Assembly: GCA_004151065.3 (NCBI GenBank)
Contig: NWUY0300024506.1
Coordinates: 27,620-39,422 of the forward strand
Length of the DNA: 11,803 nt
DNA from: Larix sibirica
Lineage: Eukaryota; Streptophyta; Pinopsida; Pinales; Pinaceae
Direction: 5' to 3'
Shown: positions 1-9,113 of the stretch, in pieces
Layout: each line of letters begins with the position of its first letter
How positions within the stretch are numbered: position 1 is the stretch's first letter
Notes under the pieces: model-generated
The model's database searches: none
What the model was told of the DNA's origin: nothing
What the model saw: the letters and a program-made list of their open reading frames with translations, nothing else
Program-made: the position numbers and the translations under genes

Positions 1-89
1 TCAAACATCTGGTGTACTGATCTATGATCTTTGTGTGTGAGCGGTGTCCTTGGTGTTCGGTCTTTGTGGATGTACCTGTTATTCAGACA
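1..89 (+). mobile_element. Right end of a 5' LTR, LTR retrotransposon remnant (partial)
   Basis: Inferred from what follows it: the stretch ends in ...TTCAGACA and is directly followed by a near-perfect initiator-Met primer-binding site. That is the usual layout at the 3' edge of a 5' LTR, which ends in CA. The LTR start lies outside the window, no second LTR copy is visible inside it, and no gag or pol is recognisable downstream. The family cannot be assigned; both Copia and Gypsy elements of plants use this primer. The boundary at 89 is a prediction from the PBS position, not from an LTR alignment. Confidence 0.42.
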
Positions 90-101
90 TGGTATCATAG
101 C
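90..101 (+). other. Primer-binding site for initiator-Met tRNA
   Basis: Seen: TGGTATCATAGC, 11 of 12 bases identical to TGGTATCAGAGC, the complement of the 3' end of plant initiator methionine tRNA. Many plant LTR retrotransposons use this tRNA to prime minus-strand DNA synthesis. The single mismatch (G to T at position 9 of the motif) suggests an old or diverged copy. The preceding CA and the lack of any spacer fit a true PBS. Chance is the alternative, since only 12 bases carry the call. Confidence 0.55.
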
Positions 102-504
102 ACTGTTGAGGGTCATCTCCGTTTTATTCCGATCTAGATTTGAAGCCGGTGCGGGTGCATGTGGGATCTACTGCCGAGATCTGCTATTTCTGGCCATTTT
201 TTGACTGTTTTAAGTGCTCCATTGTGTTAAGAGCATTGGTTGTAGTAGGGATCGCCCTTCGTTTTGTACGAAAAGGCTTTCGTTTGCCCTAACTGTGGCC
301 TTTTTCACAGATCTGAGGTATACTGTTTTGTTTTCCATTTTTTTTCTCTGTCTCTGTTTCATTTTTTTTTTTGGAAGTGATAGCCTCCTATCTGCACGTA
401 CTGGCGGTCTCGACCGACCAGAAATAGCGATGAGGTGTTATATGTCCTCCCTATGTGCATGGGTTTCTTTCCGTGTGCTACTAGTTGCGTCCATGTGGTG
501 GTGA
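102..504 (+). other. Probable untranslated leader of the LTR element; no gene recognised
   Basis: This stretch is less A+T-rich than what follows and lies where an LTR retrotransposon keeps its leader and gag start. A 96-codon open frame at 214-504 is rich in Phe, Leu, Cys and Ser from T-rich DNA and shows no gag, zinc-knuckle or other motif, so I do not call it a gene. T-runs lie at 337-373. Assignment to the LTR element is by position only. Confidence 0.28.
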
Positions 505-1983
505 TCATGGGAAATAATTGGTATTACAAGGGGACCTTTACTCTTCCATGACACTCCATCTCTCCATATGAGGGCCATAAGGATTCCTCTTCAAAAGCAA
601 TGCAAACTTTATTATAGTAAGACACATAAATGTGAACTAGATTTTTTAGAGGTTCAAAGTTACCTTATGATAAACATTCAAAGTATAAACTTCTTCTGTT
701 TCTTTTTGGTGGTATCATCACGATTTTAAATACCAGCATTCCTTCTCCCAATTCTAAGGAATAATCGTATCGACACATCAATTATTGGGTAATAGGGTAG
801 CCCTTTAAGGCTCTATGTTAGTCATGTACTTATGATGACCAATTAAGATAAACTCAATGGCTTCATAAGACTTAGATATGAGTCATTAAGAAGGATTATA
901 TTGAAATCCTAAATTCAGAATCAGATAATCCAACACTGAATTATTTCACATCAGATCAGGAACCAATGCCAAATATTCCTCTGCATGGAGTACTGTGATG
1001 CGACACCCTGCTTGGAGATCACTGAAATCGAAGATTTGCATATGAATTTCTTGGAAAATCTTATGTGGTTCGAGTGACACTACTAAAAATACTAACCAAA
1101 TTTAACATGTCCATGAAATTTCAGTATTGGTTCCTTCCATGCCAACACAATGGATAGGATGAATGGTGAGATATTTTGGTGTGGATTTCAAGTCATTCCA
1201 CCTCACAAATGGGAATCTTCCAAACAAAGTGTTTGCAGAGATTCACATTTTCAAAGTGTTTGCAAAACCCCTCTCAAACCTGCGGAATGTCATTCAATAT
1301 GCAAGTTGTGACTGTGGATACATAGTCTTCTGCAAGTATTTATAATATATTGTATTCCAAATTATCCCTTGTTATTGGCCTCAAATTAGTTTCAATTACC
1401 TTCCAATTAGTTACTCTCAAAAAAGAAAGTGTACTAAGGAGAAATTAAAACCCTCCAACTACATCCTAGGTAATATCTGGCTATTGAAAATTGACATGAG
1501 GAACCTATTTTTGTAAAATCTCAAATGGCTTAGAGTATGTTGGATGAGACTCTTGATCTAACCCTTTATTTTGGACCATGAAAACTACTCACAAAGTCAC
1601 AAGGAAATTCAAATTTTTTTGATTTTGATCCTTGGAGGGATGGTTAGCAAATCCTCCTCATTTTTCCTTTGAAGTTCACTACAACCAATTTTTGTAGTTT
1701 TTATTAGGGTTTGTGTATTGAATGGGGATTTTCAATAAGAATTTTGATTGCATCTCAGTGGCTCTATGTTGCTATTTATCTGCGGATGAGTGTTGCTACA
1801 AATCAAGGAAAAGAGTGTGTTGCTCTGAATCAACGATGATAAATAGGTTCAGAGTATTAATTGAATTTAGTGAGTTAAATATGCCCTTTTTAGTTCAAGG
1901 TTTAATATATGAATGAACTTGAATAGACATATAATTCAATACGAGAATATTTAATTTACAACAAATTATGAATGGAATACAAA
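505..1983. other. A+T-rich intergenic DNA, no supportable gene
   Basis: Both strands are broken by frequent stops. The longest open frames (1163-1345 and 1722-1916 on plus, 60-64 codons) show no domain motif and no coding-like composition. A plus-strand reading around 880-1160 stays open for stretches and could be a decayed transposon fragment, but I recognise no conserved residues. No RNA gene or terminal-repeat pair was seen. Confidence 0.5.
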
Positions 1984-2067
1984 TTTGAATGCTTGGATTA
2001 TCAGTAGTACATTCTCATTTTGATTGCTAGGATTAGCAGCATCACATTCTCGTTTTGAGTGCTTGTT
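1984..2067. repeat. 35-bp tandem repeat, about 2.4 copies
   Basis: Two full 35-bp units (1984-2018 and 2019-2053) start with TTTGA(A)T and end in CATTCTC(A/G)T. A third, partial unit (TTTGAGTGCTTG) starts at 2054. The first two differ at several positions, so the duplication is not recent. A loose echo of the unit end (CATTCTCATTT) recurs at about 2159-2169. No coding role is apparent, because 35 is not a multiple of 3. Confidence 0.72.
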
Positions 2068-3069
2068 GCAGTCAATACCTAACTATTAGAAACTATCCTT
2101 AGGTAATGCATTACTACAATAGACCATTTTGGGGCATAGACTACAAATTCTAGCATTCCATTCTCATTTTTTTCAAATCGAACATTCAAATGATCACCAA
2201 AAGAAATCAATCTGGAAACAAATCATTTATTGACATTAGCAGTGCCCACTCATTAGCACTTCTCTACAAGAGGTGTTCACTTTATGGCACCTCCACCATT
2301 CTATCCCACATTTGGAAGATTGTAAAGATTGAGAAGTTTAATATTTTATTCACATTTTTTTATGAAGGGTTTACTTAATTCACAGTCATCAACATAAGTT
2401 ATGTACATAAACCCCCCTTCATCATTGAAGGGTTAGTTGAATATATACCCTTCAAATTGAAATTAAGACTAAACCTTCAAATTTGCTCATTATATAAAAT
2501 CTTTATAAGGAATTGTGGGGAAGTCCATGCAAGTTAATATAATATTAAGATTATTTTGGTTTTGGATTGGTATAAATATAAGTGTTTTAAAGTTTTTTTA
2601 TGTTTTTTTTATTTATTTTAGGTAATTGGGTTTAGTTCAAATGATTATTATACCACAGTTCAATTTCATGTTTTAAAAATTTTAATCAACTGAATTTAGT
2701 TCAAGTAATTAGAGTGAGAGAAAAAATGTTATCTTTATTAGTAAAATTCAAATCAAATCCTTTGTGTAACAATTTTGCTTTTGATAAACCAATTATTAAT
2801 AAAACTTAACATTAATTCAAAATTTAATTAAATAATGAAGGAATTAATACTATAAAATATTAGACTTTTTATTATATTTAAAAAGGACAATTATGATTTA
2901 TGGATTATAACATTTATTTATAAAACAAAGATTAAAGATCAAATTTCATAAAAGCACGCATACTTATATTAAATGAAAATGAGTCCCTATATAATTATGT
3001 TATAAATTTATTTAATGCACTTATGAGTTTATAAAGTAAAATTATTATTATTATGTCCTTTATTTTTAA
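2068..3069. other. Very A+T-rich intergenic DNA with a small hairpin; no gene
   Basis: There is no supportable coding region; the 62-codon plus frame at 2190-2378 has no recognisable motif. CCCTTCA-TCAT-TGAAGGG at 2415-2432 is a perfect 7-bp stem with a 4-nt loop, and CCCTTCA recurs at 2448-2454. From about 2520 to 3060 the sequence is almost pure A/T with short homopolymers and an ATT microsatellite at 3041-3053, next to the presumed 3' end of the LINE. Confidence 0.5.
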
Positions 3070-3602
3070 CACAAAAAAAAGCTATACTTTATAGAGAGTA
3101 TAATAATGGATTACAGAAAATTTCCTTCGCTCGAAAGAGCCAAACTTACAACATCATAAATAGGAAACACCCCACAATACATTCATGAGAAAAGAACCCC
3201 AGCATCAACTAGACTTCCAGAAAGGAGAAGAACAGGACATACCCGTCCCCTCATAAATGAACAGATAGATCCGACACATAACCATCAAACCCTATAGAGA
3301 GGCTGACAAAGATGGACATAAAGAAAAATAAAATATAAAACAAGGGAAGTAGGACTCCACCGTGAACCCGAAATATATACAAAGTTGGTTGTGACCAAAA
3401 CTAATAATGGAAGAGAAATGTGATAGTAATCGAACTATCACCGCAGGATCTAACAAAAAAGAAGTATGTACAGTGAACAAACCAAAGTGAATAAATACAG
3501 AAAACAGAATAGTGCCGAAAGGATATAAAAACACCAGTCCACCATAATATATCTAGTGCATAAAGAAGGACCAAAACCAATAGTAACATGAGTCGAAACA
3601 AG
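3070..3602 (-). other. LINE 3' untranslated region and tail
   Basis: This is the stretch after the ORF2 stop (3603) in the minus direction. Open frames here (3292-3534, 3401-3613) have no domain content and I treat them as chance. Near the distal end, TATACT (3083-3088) and AGTATA (3097-3102) form a 6-bp stem with an 8-nt loop. On the minus strand it is followed by GC, a run of eight T (3073-3080), GTGTT, then AAAAATAAA. A 3' stem-loop followed by an A-rich tail would suit a LINE RNA end, but the exact end is not fixed. Confidence 0.6.
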
Positions 3603-5392
3603 TTAGAACTCATAATAGATCTGGCCCTCCACCGCCATCAGTCCACGGCGAGAAAGGCCATCGGCCTCGACATTGTGCTCCCTGTATATATGAATAATGG
3701 ATGGCAGTGACACCAAATGAATGAGTGAACGAGTATGGGCCAACCATGACTCAAGAGCTATAGCATTGATCACTGCCTCCTCCTTCGCCCAATTGATCAC
3801 CGTCAGCAAGTCCCTAGCCACCTGCTCCAGATCTAGCTGAGCCTAAGAAGCAAAAAAGAGAACCAACCATAAAGCAAGGAGTTCGCCTTTGGTATTGGTT
3901 CCCCTACCACCACTCATCCATAATTGAAAAAGGTCTCCATTGGCGCACTCAATAAAGACACTAGCACCGCAGCGTCCCGTAGCCGAACACACAGCACCAT
4001 CAAAACATGCCCTATTGCTCGAACGAAGAAGTAAGGGAGGCCATATAGAAAGATCCACTGGGAGAGTAACAGACTTTTGTATACCAGTGTGGACCCTAGC
4101 CGATGATAGAACCACAGATGCCGCCATACTCGATGTCGAAGGAGTTTTTTCGAATATCATTATGTTTTGAGATTTCCATATCTCCCACGACGTTAGGCAG
4201 GCAAGAACCCCCAGTTCCTTACTATGTGAGAAAAGAATTTTGAACCAATTTTGTATCGAGAACTCAGTTCCAATCGGAAAAACAATGAAAGGATCGGCAA
4301 TGTAAGACCACAGTTTAACAATAAAAGGACATTGTACAAAAAGGTGTAAGAAGGATTCAACATCCTGTAGGAAAAGGGAGCAAATGGATGGCCCGACAAA
4401 GCCACGTTTTAGGAGATTGTCCCATATCAGTATCTTCTCAGCTAACAATAACCAAATGAAAATTTTAACTTTATGAGGAATTTCCCATTGCCAGCAACAG
4501 GAATACCACCAAGAACCCGTCCAGACCGAATTAGAACAGATAGACTCGTAAGCCAGCTTAGCAGTACTAGAGCCAACTGATGTATTCCAAGACCAAAGTA
4601 GTCTATCTGCATCAGTTCCAATTTGGATTTTTGCACTGTAAAGGTCCAATCGATATGCCTCCCATTGAGTCACCAAACCACCCGAAAGTCCCAGTTGTGC
4701 AGCATTCATCCAATGATTGAAGATATTCGATGAGTTGTTATAAACCAAAACATGATGGAGATAATAATAACCCCTGCATCTCAAATGCCAAAGAAGTTCT
4801 GCTGATAATTTATAAGGAGCAGGCCCACCAAAAATCGGATCCTTCCTGATCAAAATGTGAAGGCCATTACCGGGGGCCCAGGCTAACCACTCAGCCATCA
4901 CCGAGAAAGCTAACAGGAGACCATCCCATATATTAGATATGTGATTTTTAGACTTAAACTTTGATCTAATCCATTGAATAGTGGATAGGCGTCCCAGGTA
5001 TTTGTCTTTTAATATATTGACCCAAATACAATCCACAGTTAAAGCTCTCCAAAGGCTCTTTGCCAGCAAAGCTGTGGAGAAAGTATAGATGTTTTTGATG
5101 ACCCAACCTCCCTGAGCAAAAGGACGAGTAAGTTTGGACCACTCCACCAAATGTATCTTATGATCACCATTCCCAGCCCATAAAAAATGATGAATCAGTT
5201 GATAGATTCTAGATAATATAGTACGTGGGATATTATAGAGTGAAAACTAGTAGACCCCCAGACCTTGAAGGACAGATTTAACAAGACTCAGTCGGCCCCC
5301 ACTAGATAACCAGCGCCACTGCCAATGCTGGATTCTTTTCTCAAATTTTTTCAAGAGCCACTGCAAAAGAGCAATTCTATAACCGGTAGGTT
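3603..5392 (-). pseudogene. ORF2 segment 3: RT thumb, zf-RVT and RNase H domains
   Basis: One frame, cut by TAG at 5247 (inferred VYQFSLY context) and at 3843. RT connection: LSSGGRLSLVKSVL, then FLWAGNGDHKIHLVEWSKL and GGWVIKNI. The zf-RVT part (about 4300-4520) shows IPHKVKIFIWLL, then ICSLFLQDVESFLHLF and QCPF; the second Cys of the usual CxxC is Phe here. RNase H runs from FDGA (4004-3993) through TNTKGELLAL to ARDLLTVINW (the aspartate kept, the usual preceding Gly changed to Arg) and IYREHNVEADGLSRRG near the end. The D-E-D-D set is readable. This RNase H type is common in plant L1 elements and would degrade RNA in the RNA:DNA hybrid. Confidence 0.92.
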
Positions 5393-6839
5393 TTAAGAAA
5401 TATCAAGATATTTGGTGCCAGCTTGAAGGTCCACTGCATTGATCGGAATGATTTCATTGATGTCCAGCAGCTCAGAATGTTCCAATTTATGTTGGAGTAA
5501 TTTTGATTTTGTTTCATTAATAATCATCCCCGAGGTATGACAGAAAAGTTGAAGAATATTCCATACCTGACCCCAGGATCGGATATCTGCAACTCCAAAA
5601 AGCATTACATCATCAACAAAAAATTGGTGGGTAATAGTAAAATGAGGTGATACCAGTAATCCAATGATAGAAGCATCGTCCTTTGCTTTGAGGAGCAGTC
5701 TGCTAAGACACTCTATCACAATCAAAAATAGGAGTGGGGATAGGGGACACCCCTATCGGAGGCCCCTAGAACATGTTACAAAATCCATGGGACATCCATT
5801 GATGAGAACTGAAAAATTAACCGAAGTAATGCAGGCCATAATCCACTTGATGGCACCCCATGGAATGATTATTTGGACCAGAGCCAGTCTTAAAAAATTC
5901 CAGTTGACATTATCATATGCCCAAGTCAAATCAAGTTGTAGTATAAAATCCTTCATGTCTTTAGTTTTGATACTATGTAAAGCTTCCTGTGCCACACCCA
6001 TTGCATCTAAGATCTGAAGATCTTCCAAAAACCCAAATTGCTCAAGTGACAGACCCTGAGAGAGGATCGACTTGATTCTCCCAGCAATGACTTTAGTGAT
6101 AACTTTGTAGGCTAAGTTACAGAGTGAAATGGGACGATAGTCCATGAAAGATGAAGGATTGGACACCTTAGGTATCAGTGTAAAAAAAGTAGCATTAAGT
6201 GCACCTGAGATTTCACCCTACAAGGGGGACTCTTCAACCATATCAAGCACCTCCTGACCCATAATATCAAAAAAGGTCAAAAAGATTTCCACGGTCCAGC
6301 CATCTGGGCCCGGACTCTTATCTTTTGCAAATCCTTTAAGCACCGAATGTATCTCCTGAAGTGTAACAGGAAGAAAAATATCATTACCCTCCTGTTCCGA
6401 AAAGAGTCGAGGGAGCTCTTTTATAACTTTGATTTTTTCTCCAATGGTGGTCGAGCCAGGGTCCCTGTAATACTCCTTGAAGTGAGCAGTAGTAGCCTCT
6501 TTGAGATCCGACATGCCAGAGATACAATCCCCCACGTCGTTCTTCAGATTCCAAATATTATTTGTAATGCATCTGCCATTAGCATATTTATGAAAAAAAA
6601 TTGTGTTGTTGTCCCCCAAAGAGACCCACAATACCCAGCTTTTAAGATGCCACTCAACTTCAATCCTGTTGAGATGCTTCAAGCGCCGACCTTCCAAAGC
6701 CACCAAATCTGTAAGTACATCCGGCCCCAGAGGACCCCCCAAATTTGAAATATTAAGAGCATTGATCTGACTATTTATATCCTAAATATCACTATGATCA
6801 AGGTTCTTACGGGCCTTATCCCACATTTTCACAGCCGCC
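5393..6839 (-). pseudogene. ORF2 segment 2: linker and reverse transcriptase core
   Basis: One frame holds almost all of the RT domain, cut by TAGs at 6782, 6218 and 5753. Visible in order: W-x8-GDNNTIFFH of the pre-RT linker, KSPGPDGW (about 6296-6319), TLIPK and YRPISLCN (finger motifs), motif A LDLTWAYD (5935-5912; the third-from-last position is normally K, here W), motif B GLR-TAG-GCPLSPLLF around 5770-5725, motif C FVDD (5620-5609) and SGMIINETKS. The three catalytic aspartates (one in motif A, two in motif C) are kept. Near 5393 the motif YLG is followed by a 1-nt loss that gives an artificial TAA; homology continues as LKPTGYRIALLQWLLKKF in the next frame. Confidence 0.93.
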
Positions 6840-7694
6840 TTAAGAAAGTTTTAGTTTCATGGTAAGATGCATAGAGGGAGAAGCCACATCCAACACCTGA
6901 AACCCTACCCATTCAGAGCGAACAAAGGCTCGAAATTCGTCCACCTGCAATAGAGTGTGATTAAATTTCAAAGGATATGGAATCCTATCCCTGGAAAAGG
7001 CCACCTCCAATAATATAGGTCTGTGATCTGAAATAGACGAAGGCAGAGACCATGAGTGATAATTGTGTGCAGCATTCAAAATATCTTCCGCCAACATAAA
7101 GCGGTCCAAACGCTTAGAAATCATATCATCCCCCCGTCTTCCATTGCACCATGTAGGACCCAAGGGAACCTGAGAAATATCAATGAGACCCATTGAAGAA
7201 AAGAAATCATAGAAATAGGAGCATAGAGGATCACTTCGAGCGTTTATACCCCACGACTCCGAAGAAGAAAGAGTTAGATTGAAGTCACCGGCAATCATAA
7301 GGTTGTCCATAGCCAATAGTCCATCCAATTTGGCAGAATCCCAGAAAGATTTACTATCAGAATAAGATCCATAGATATTAAGAAGGTTAACAATACCAGA
7401 GAAACCGCGTATATGACCCTCCAACAGGATCCCCAGTTTATTACTGAAAGTAGAAAATGAAAAGATATTAGGGTTCCATTCAGATAATAAACCCCCCAAA
7501 AAACCTACAGAGTCAGTCGAAAAGATGACCCAATCCTTGCGAATACCCTGAAAAAAGGACCGAGCTCGAACCACAGTAACCATAGTCTCTTTTAAAAACA
7601 CCATATCAAGAAGGAAAGAATCCAGCAAGCCCTTGAGGGCCAATGTTTTATGAGGGCCCCCAATCCCTCGAAGATTCAATGAGAGAAAAATCAT
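6840..7694 (-). pseudogene. ORF2 segment 1: AP-like endonuclease domain
   Basis: 284 codons from the ORF2 ATG. The exonuclease-endonuclease-phosphatase signature residues can be followed in order: N7 in LSLNLRG, E36 in FLKETM (QET in most relatives, so Q to K), Y108 in NIYG, GDFN with D137 and N139, TWCNGR at 181-186, R195/D197 in RLDR, and S222-D223-H224 in SDHRPI. All expected catalytic residues are present. In this family the domain makes the first-strand nick that primes reverse transcription. The TAA at 6840 follows a run of T (CTTTCTTAA on the minus strand), where one extra T explains the frame change. Downstream the other frame reads LKAAVKMWDKARKNLDHSDI before the TAG at 6782. Confidence 0.93.
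7691..7694 (-). promoter_or_regulatory. ORF1/ORF2 junction, ATGA overlap
   Basis: On the minus strand the ORF1 stop TGA (7693-7691) and the ORF2 start ATG (7694-7692) share bases as ATGA. Endonuclease homology begins a few residues later, which supports this start. Such overlaps in other mRNAs allow termination-reinitiation; whether plant L1 ORF2 is translated this way is inference. Confidence 0.8.
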
Positions 7695-9026
7695 TTCTTC
7701 ACCCGAGCCAGGGATTTCATGCCTCTAAGCGCCCTCGAAGAAACAAGTGTACCATCGAAAGTGGAGGAGGATCCGATATCAGCCAAGTGTGCAGCAACAA
7801 ATAAGGGTGGGTTCCCCTTCCTAGCACTCCTAGTCTTAATCGGCGAGAATTGAGTAATGCCTCCTTTACGTGCCCCCTTGATAACCTGACCCGTCTCCAA
7901 TGACAGATTAGATTGTGCAAGGCCCAGGATCCCAATGTTCAATGGAGTATTTGCACAATAAGTGGGAAGCGGAGTTTTAGATTTGACAACCACCACAAAG
8001 GAAGGACCCTCTCGACCAAGCAAAGGATCATGAACCACATCCACATCACCCCGAGAGACACCCATAGTGGAAAGGTCCTCAACCAACACCCCAGCACCAT
8101 GGCCTGAACGTAATGCAGGAAAATCAATAGTATTTTCCAGTCGATTTGAAGGAGATACATCAGCCGAGTGTTCCAACCCAACACAGCCAGGTATATCATG
8201 CCCAGACAATGGCGGAACAGGGATTGGTAGAACCCCCACAGGAGGAGCAAGCCCACCAATAAGTGGTCTATCCGCTAATTAAACACCCAAATAAAATGAA
8301 GAAGGACCACCAATGATGCCTTCGCCAATACGAACTCACTTTTCATCGAGTATAGACATAAAGCTTTTGTCTTCTATAGTAAATGATGCAGAGTATAGAG
8401 GATCAAAGCAGGAAAGCTTACCAAGTAATGACAATGGATCCACCGACTCTGATGTGGATGGGAGAGAAGAGGGAACAGATCTCTCAGCATCGCCATCAGA
8501 CGCTGAATTACTATCAGTCGTCCAAGCCTGTAATTCCACGTCAGAATCCAGTTCGGAACCCGAACCAGACTCCGAACATTCACGCCACAGATGCCCAATG
8601 GCCTTGCATTTTGAACATCTAAAAGGGATACCCCAGTAATCTAGAACTTGAGAATAGCGATGGCCACACCATGTGATGTCCATAGATGCAAATAGACCCA
8701 AAGACATGTCTATTTCCACTAGAACCCGGCCAACACGACGGTCCATCCCCATCAATGTAGAAAAGGTACCATCCCTTACTCAGAATGAAAATCTCAGGAT
8801 GGTAGCCAATGATCTTGGCCCAATTTGAAGATACCCACCGGTCAATGTCTTTTGGGTGCATGACCCCATAGAAAAATTTCCCAACCAAGGCTTTGATGGA
8901 AAGGGCCGCGTAACCCTCCAAACCATAGAAGCGATCCATACATAAATCTGTTCCCGAACCACGAAGTCTCAGTTTTTTTCCCTTACTATGTCCTTGCAGA
9001 GACATATACTGAAAGTGTAGAAGCAT
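7691..9026 (-). pseudogene. LINE ORF1 (DUF4283-like domain, CCHC zinc knuckle), disrupted
   Basis: This is the RNA-binding ORF1 protein of plant L1 elements. The N-terminal part (9026-about 8750) reads KLRLRGSG, LVGKFFYG, PKDIDRW and SKGWYLFYI, the first half of a DUF4283-like fold. The frame then changes at about 8745-8757 directly to MDRRVGRVLVEID, WGIPF and the intact knuckle CSKCKAIGHLWREC (CX2CX4HX4C). The second half of the fold, about 70 residues in relatives, is missing, so a deletion caused the frame change. After the knuckle comes an acidic, Ser-rich stretch, then TGA at 8336-8338 and TAA at 8279-8281 in the same frame, then a Pro-rich and basic tail ending at 7691 in RVKK. Which Met started the protein is unclear: 9026, or MSLQ at 9005. 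An in-frame TGA at 9033-9035 closes the frame upstream. Confidence 0.9.
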
Positions 9027-9086
9027 TAGTTGTCATCCACATATTAATTTTCCATTCAAGCCTTAAGTTCGGCCTAATGTTCCAGA

Positions 9087-9113
9087 GGGCCCGTGGGCCC
9101 GTGGGCCCATGGG
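9087..9113. repeat. Triplicate GGGCCC(G/A)T, Site II / TCP-like motifs
   Basis: Three perfect-period 8-bp units, GGGCCCGT, GGGCCCGT and GGGCCCAT, are followed by GGG. Each carries the palindrome GGGCCC, so the motif TGGGCC (plant Site II, TGGGCY) and the TCP-type core GTGGGCCC occur here. It sits about 60-90 nt upstream of the LINE ORF1 start in otherwise A+T-rich DNA and could be part of the element's internal promoter. A simple replication-slippage repeat is the alternative. Confidence 0.6.

Larger units (their letters stand above)
3603..7694 (-). pseudogene. LINE ORF2 polyprotein (EN-RT-zf-RVT-RNase H), disrupted
   Basis: Spans about 1,360 codons, the usual size for plant L1 ORF2. The protein family nicks target DNA and copies the element RNA from the nick. 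Reading from ATG at 7694: the endonuclease frame runs to 6840; an apparent 1-nt frameshift near 6845-6850 moves to the frame that continues to 5393; another near 5393-5402 moves to the frame that runs to 3603. In-frame stops, all TAG, lie at 6782-6784, 6218-6220, 5753-5755, 5247-5249 and 3843-3845. Homology reads smoothly through each, so these are point mutations and not domain ends. The stop at 5753 replaces the near-invariant Gln of RT motif B (RQGCPL). The start is fixed by the ATGA overlap with ORF1 and by endonuclease homology starting within the first seven residues. Confidence 0.93.
3070..9026 (-). mobile_element. L1-type LINE retrotransposon, near full length, degenerate
   Basis: Minus-strand order: ORF1 (DUF4283-like domain, CCHC knuckle, acidic Ser-rich linker, basic tail), ORF2 (AP-like endonuclease, reverse transcriptase, zf-RVT, RNase H), then a 3' UTR of about 0.5 kb. 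This is the standard layout of plant L1 LINEs. The body is visibly richer in G+C than both flanks. Coding remains at 3603-9026 are firm. The 3' end near 3070 is inferred from the switch to A+T-rich flank, and the 5' leader may extend to about 9130. Seven in-frame stops, two simple frameshifts and one deletion make it non-autonomous. A perfect target-site duplication was not found; the best candidate is a weak AAAATTAT pair at 3038-3045 and 9136-9143. Confidence 0.93.

Noticed and set aside
214-504. 96-codon plus-strand open frame after the PBS, possible gag
   Set aside because: Its composition follows T-rich DNA and no gag or zinc-knuckle motif is visible.
1130-1165. Reading FHANT...DRMNGE, loosely like the Gypsy integrase FHPQTDGQTERVN signature
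   Set aside because: It needs a gap and several substitutions, and no flanking integrase homology was found.
6347-6748. 133-codon plus-strand open frame
   Set aside because: It is the antisense shadow of the ORF2 linker and RT region, whose minus-strand reading has clear motifs.
3843-6784. Programmed readthrough or an altered genetic code as the reason for the all-TAG stops in ORF2
   Set aside because: The same element has frameshifts, a deletion, and TGA and TAA stops in ORF1, so ordinary decay explains it.
8313-8639. 108-codon acidic plus-strand open frame rich in Ser, Glu and Asp
   Set aside because: It is antisense to the acidic Ser-rich part of LINE ORF1, and the minus strand carries the zinc knuckle.
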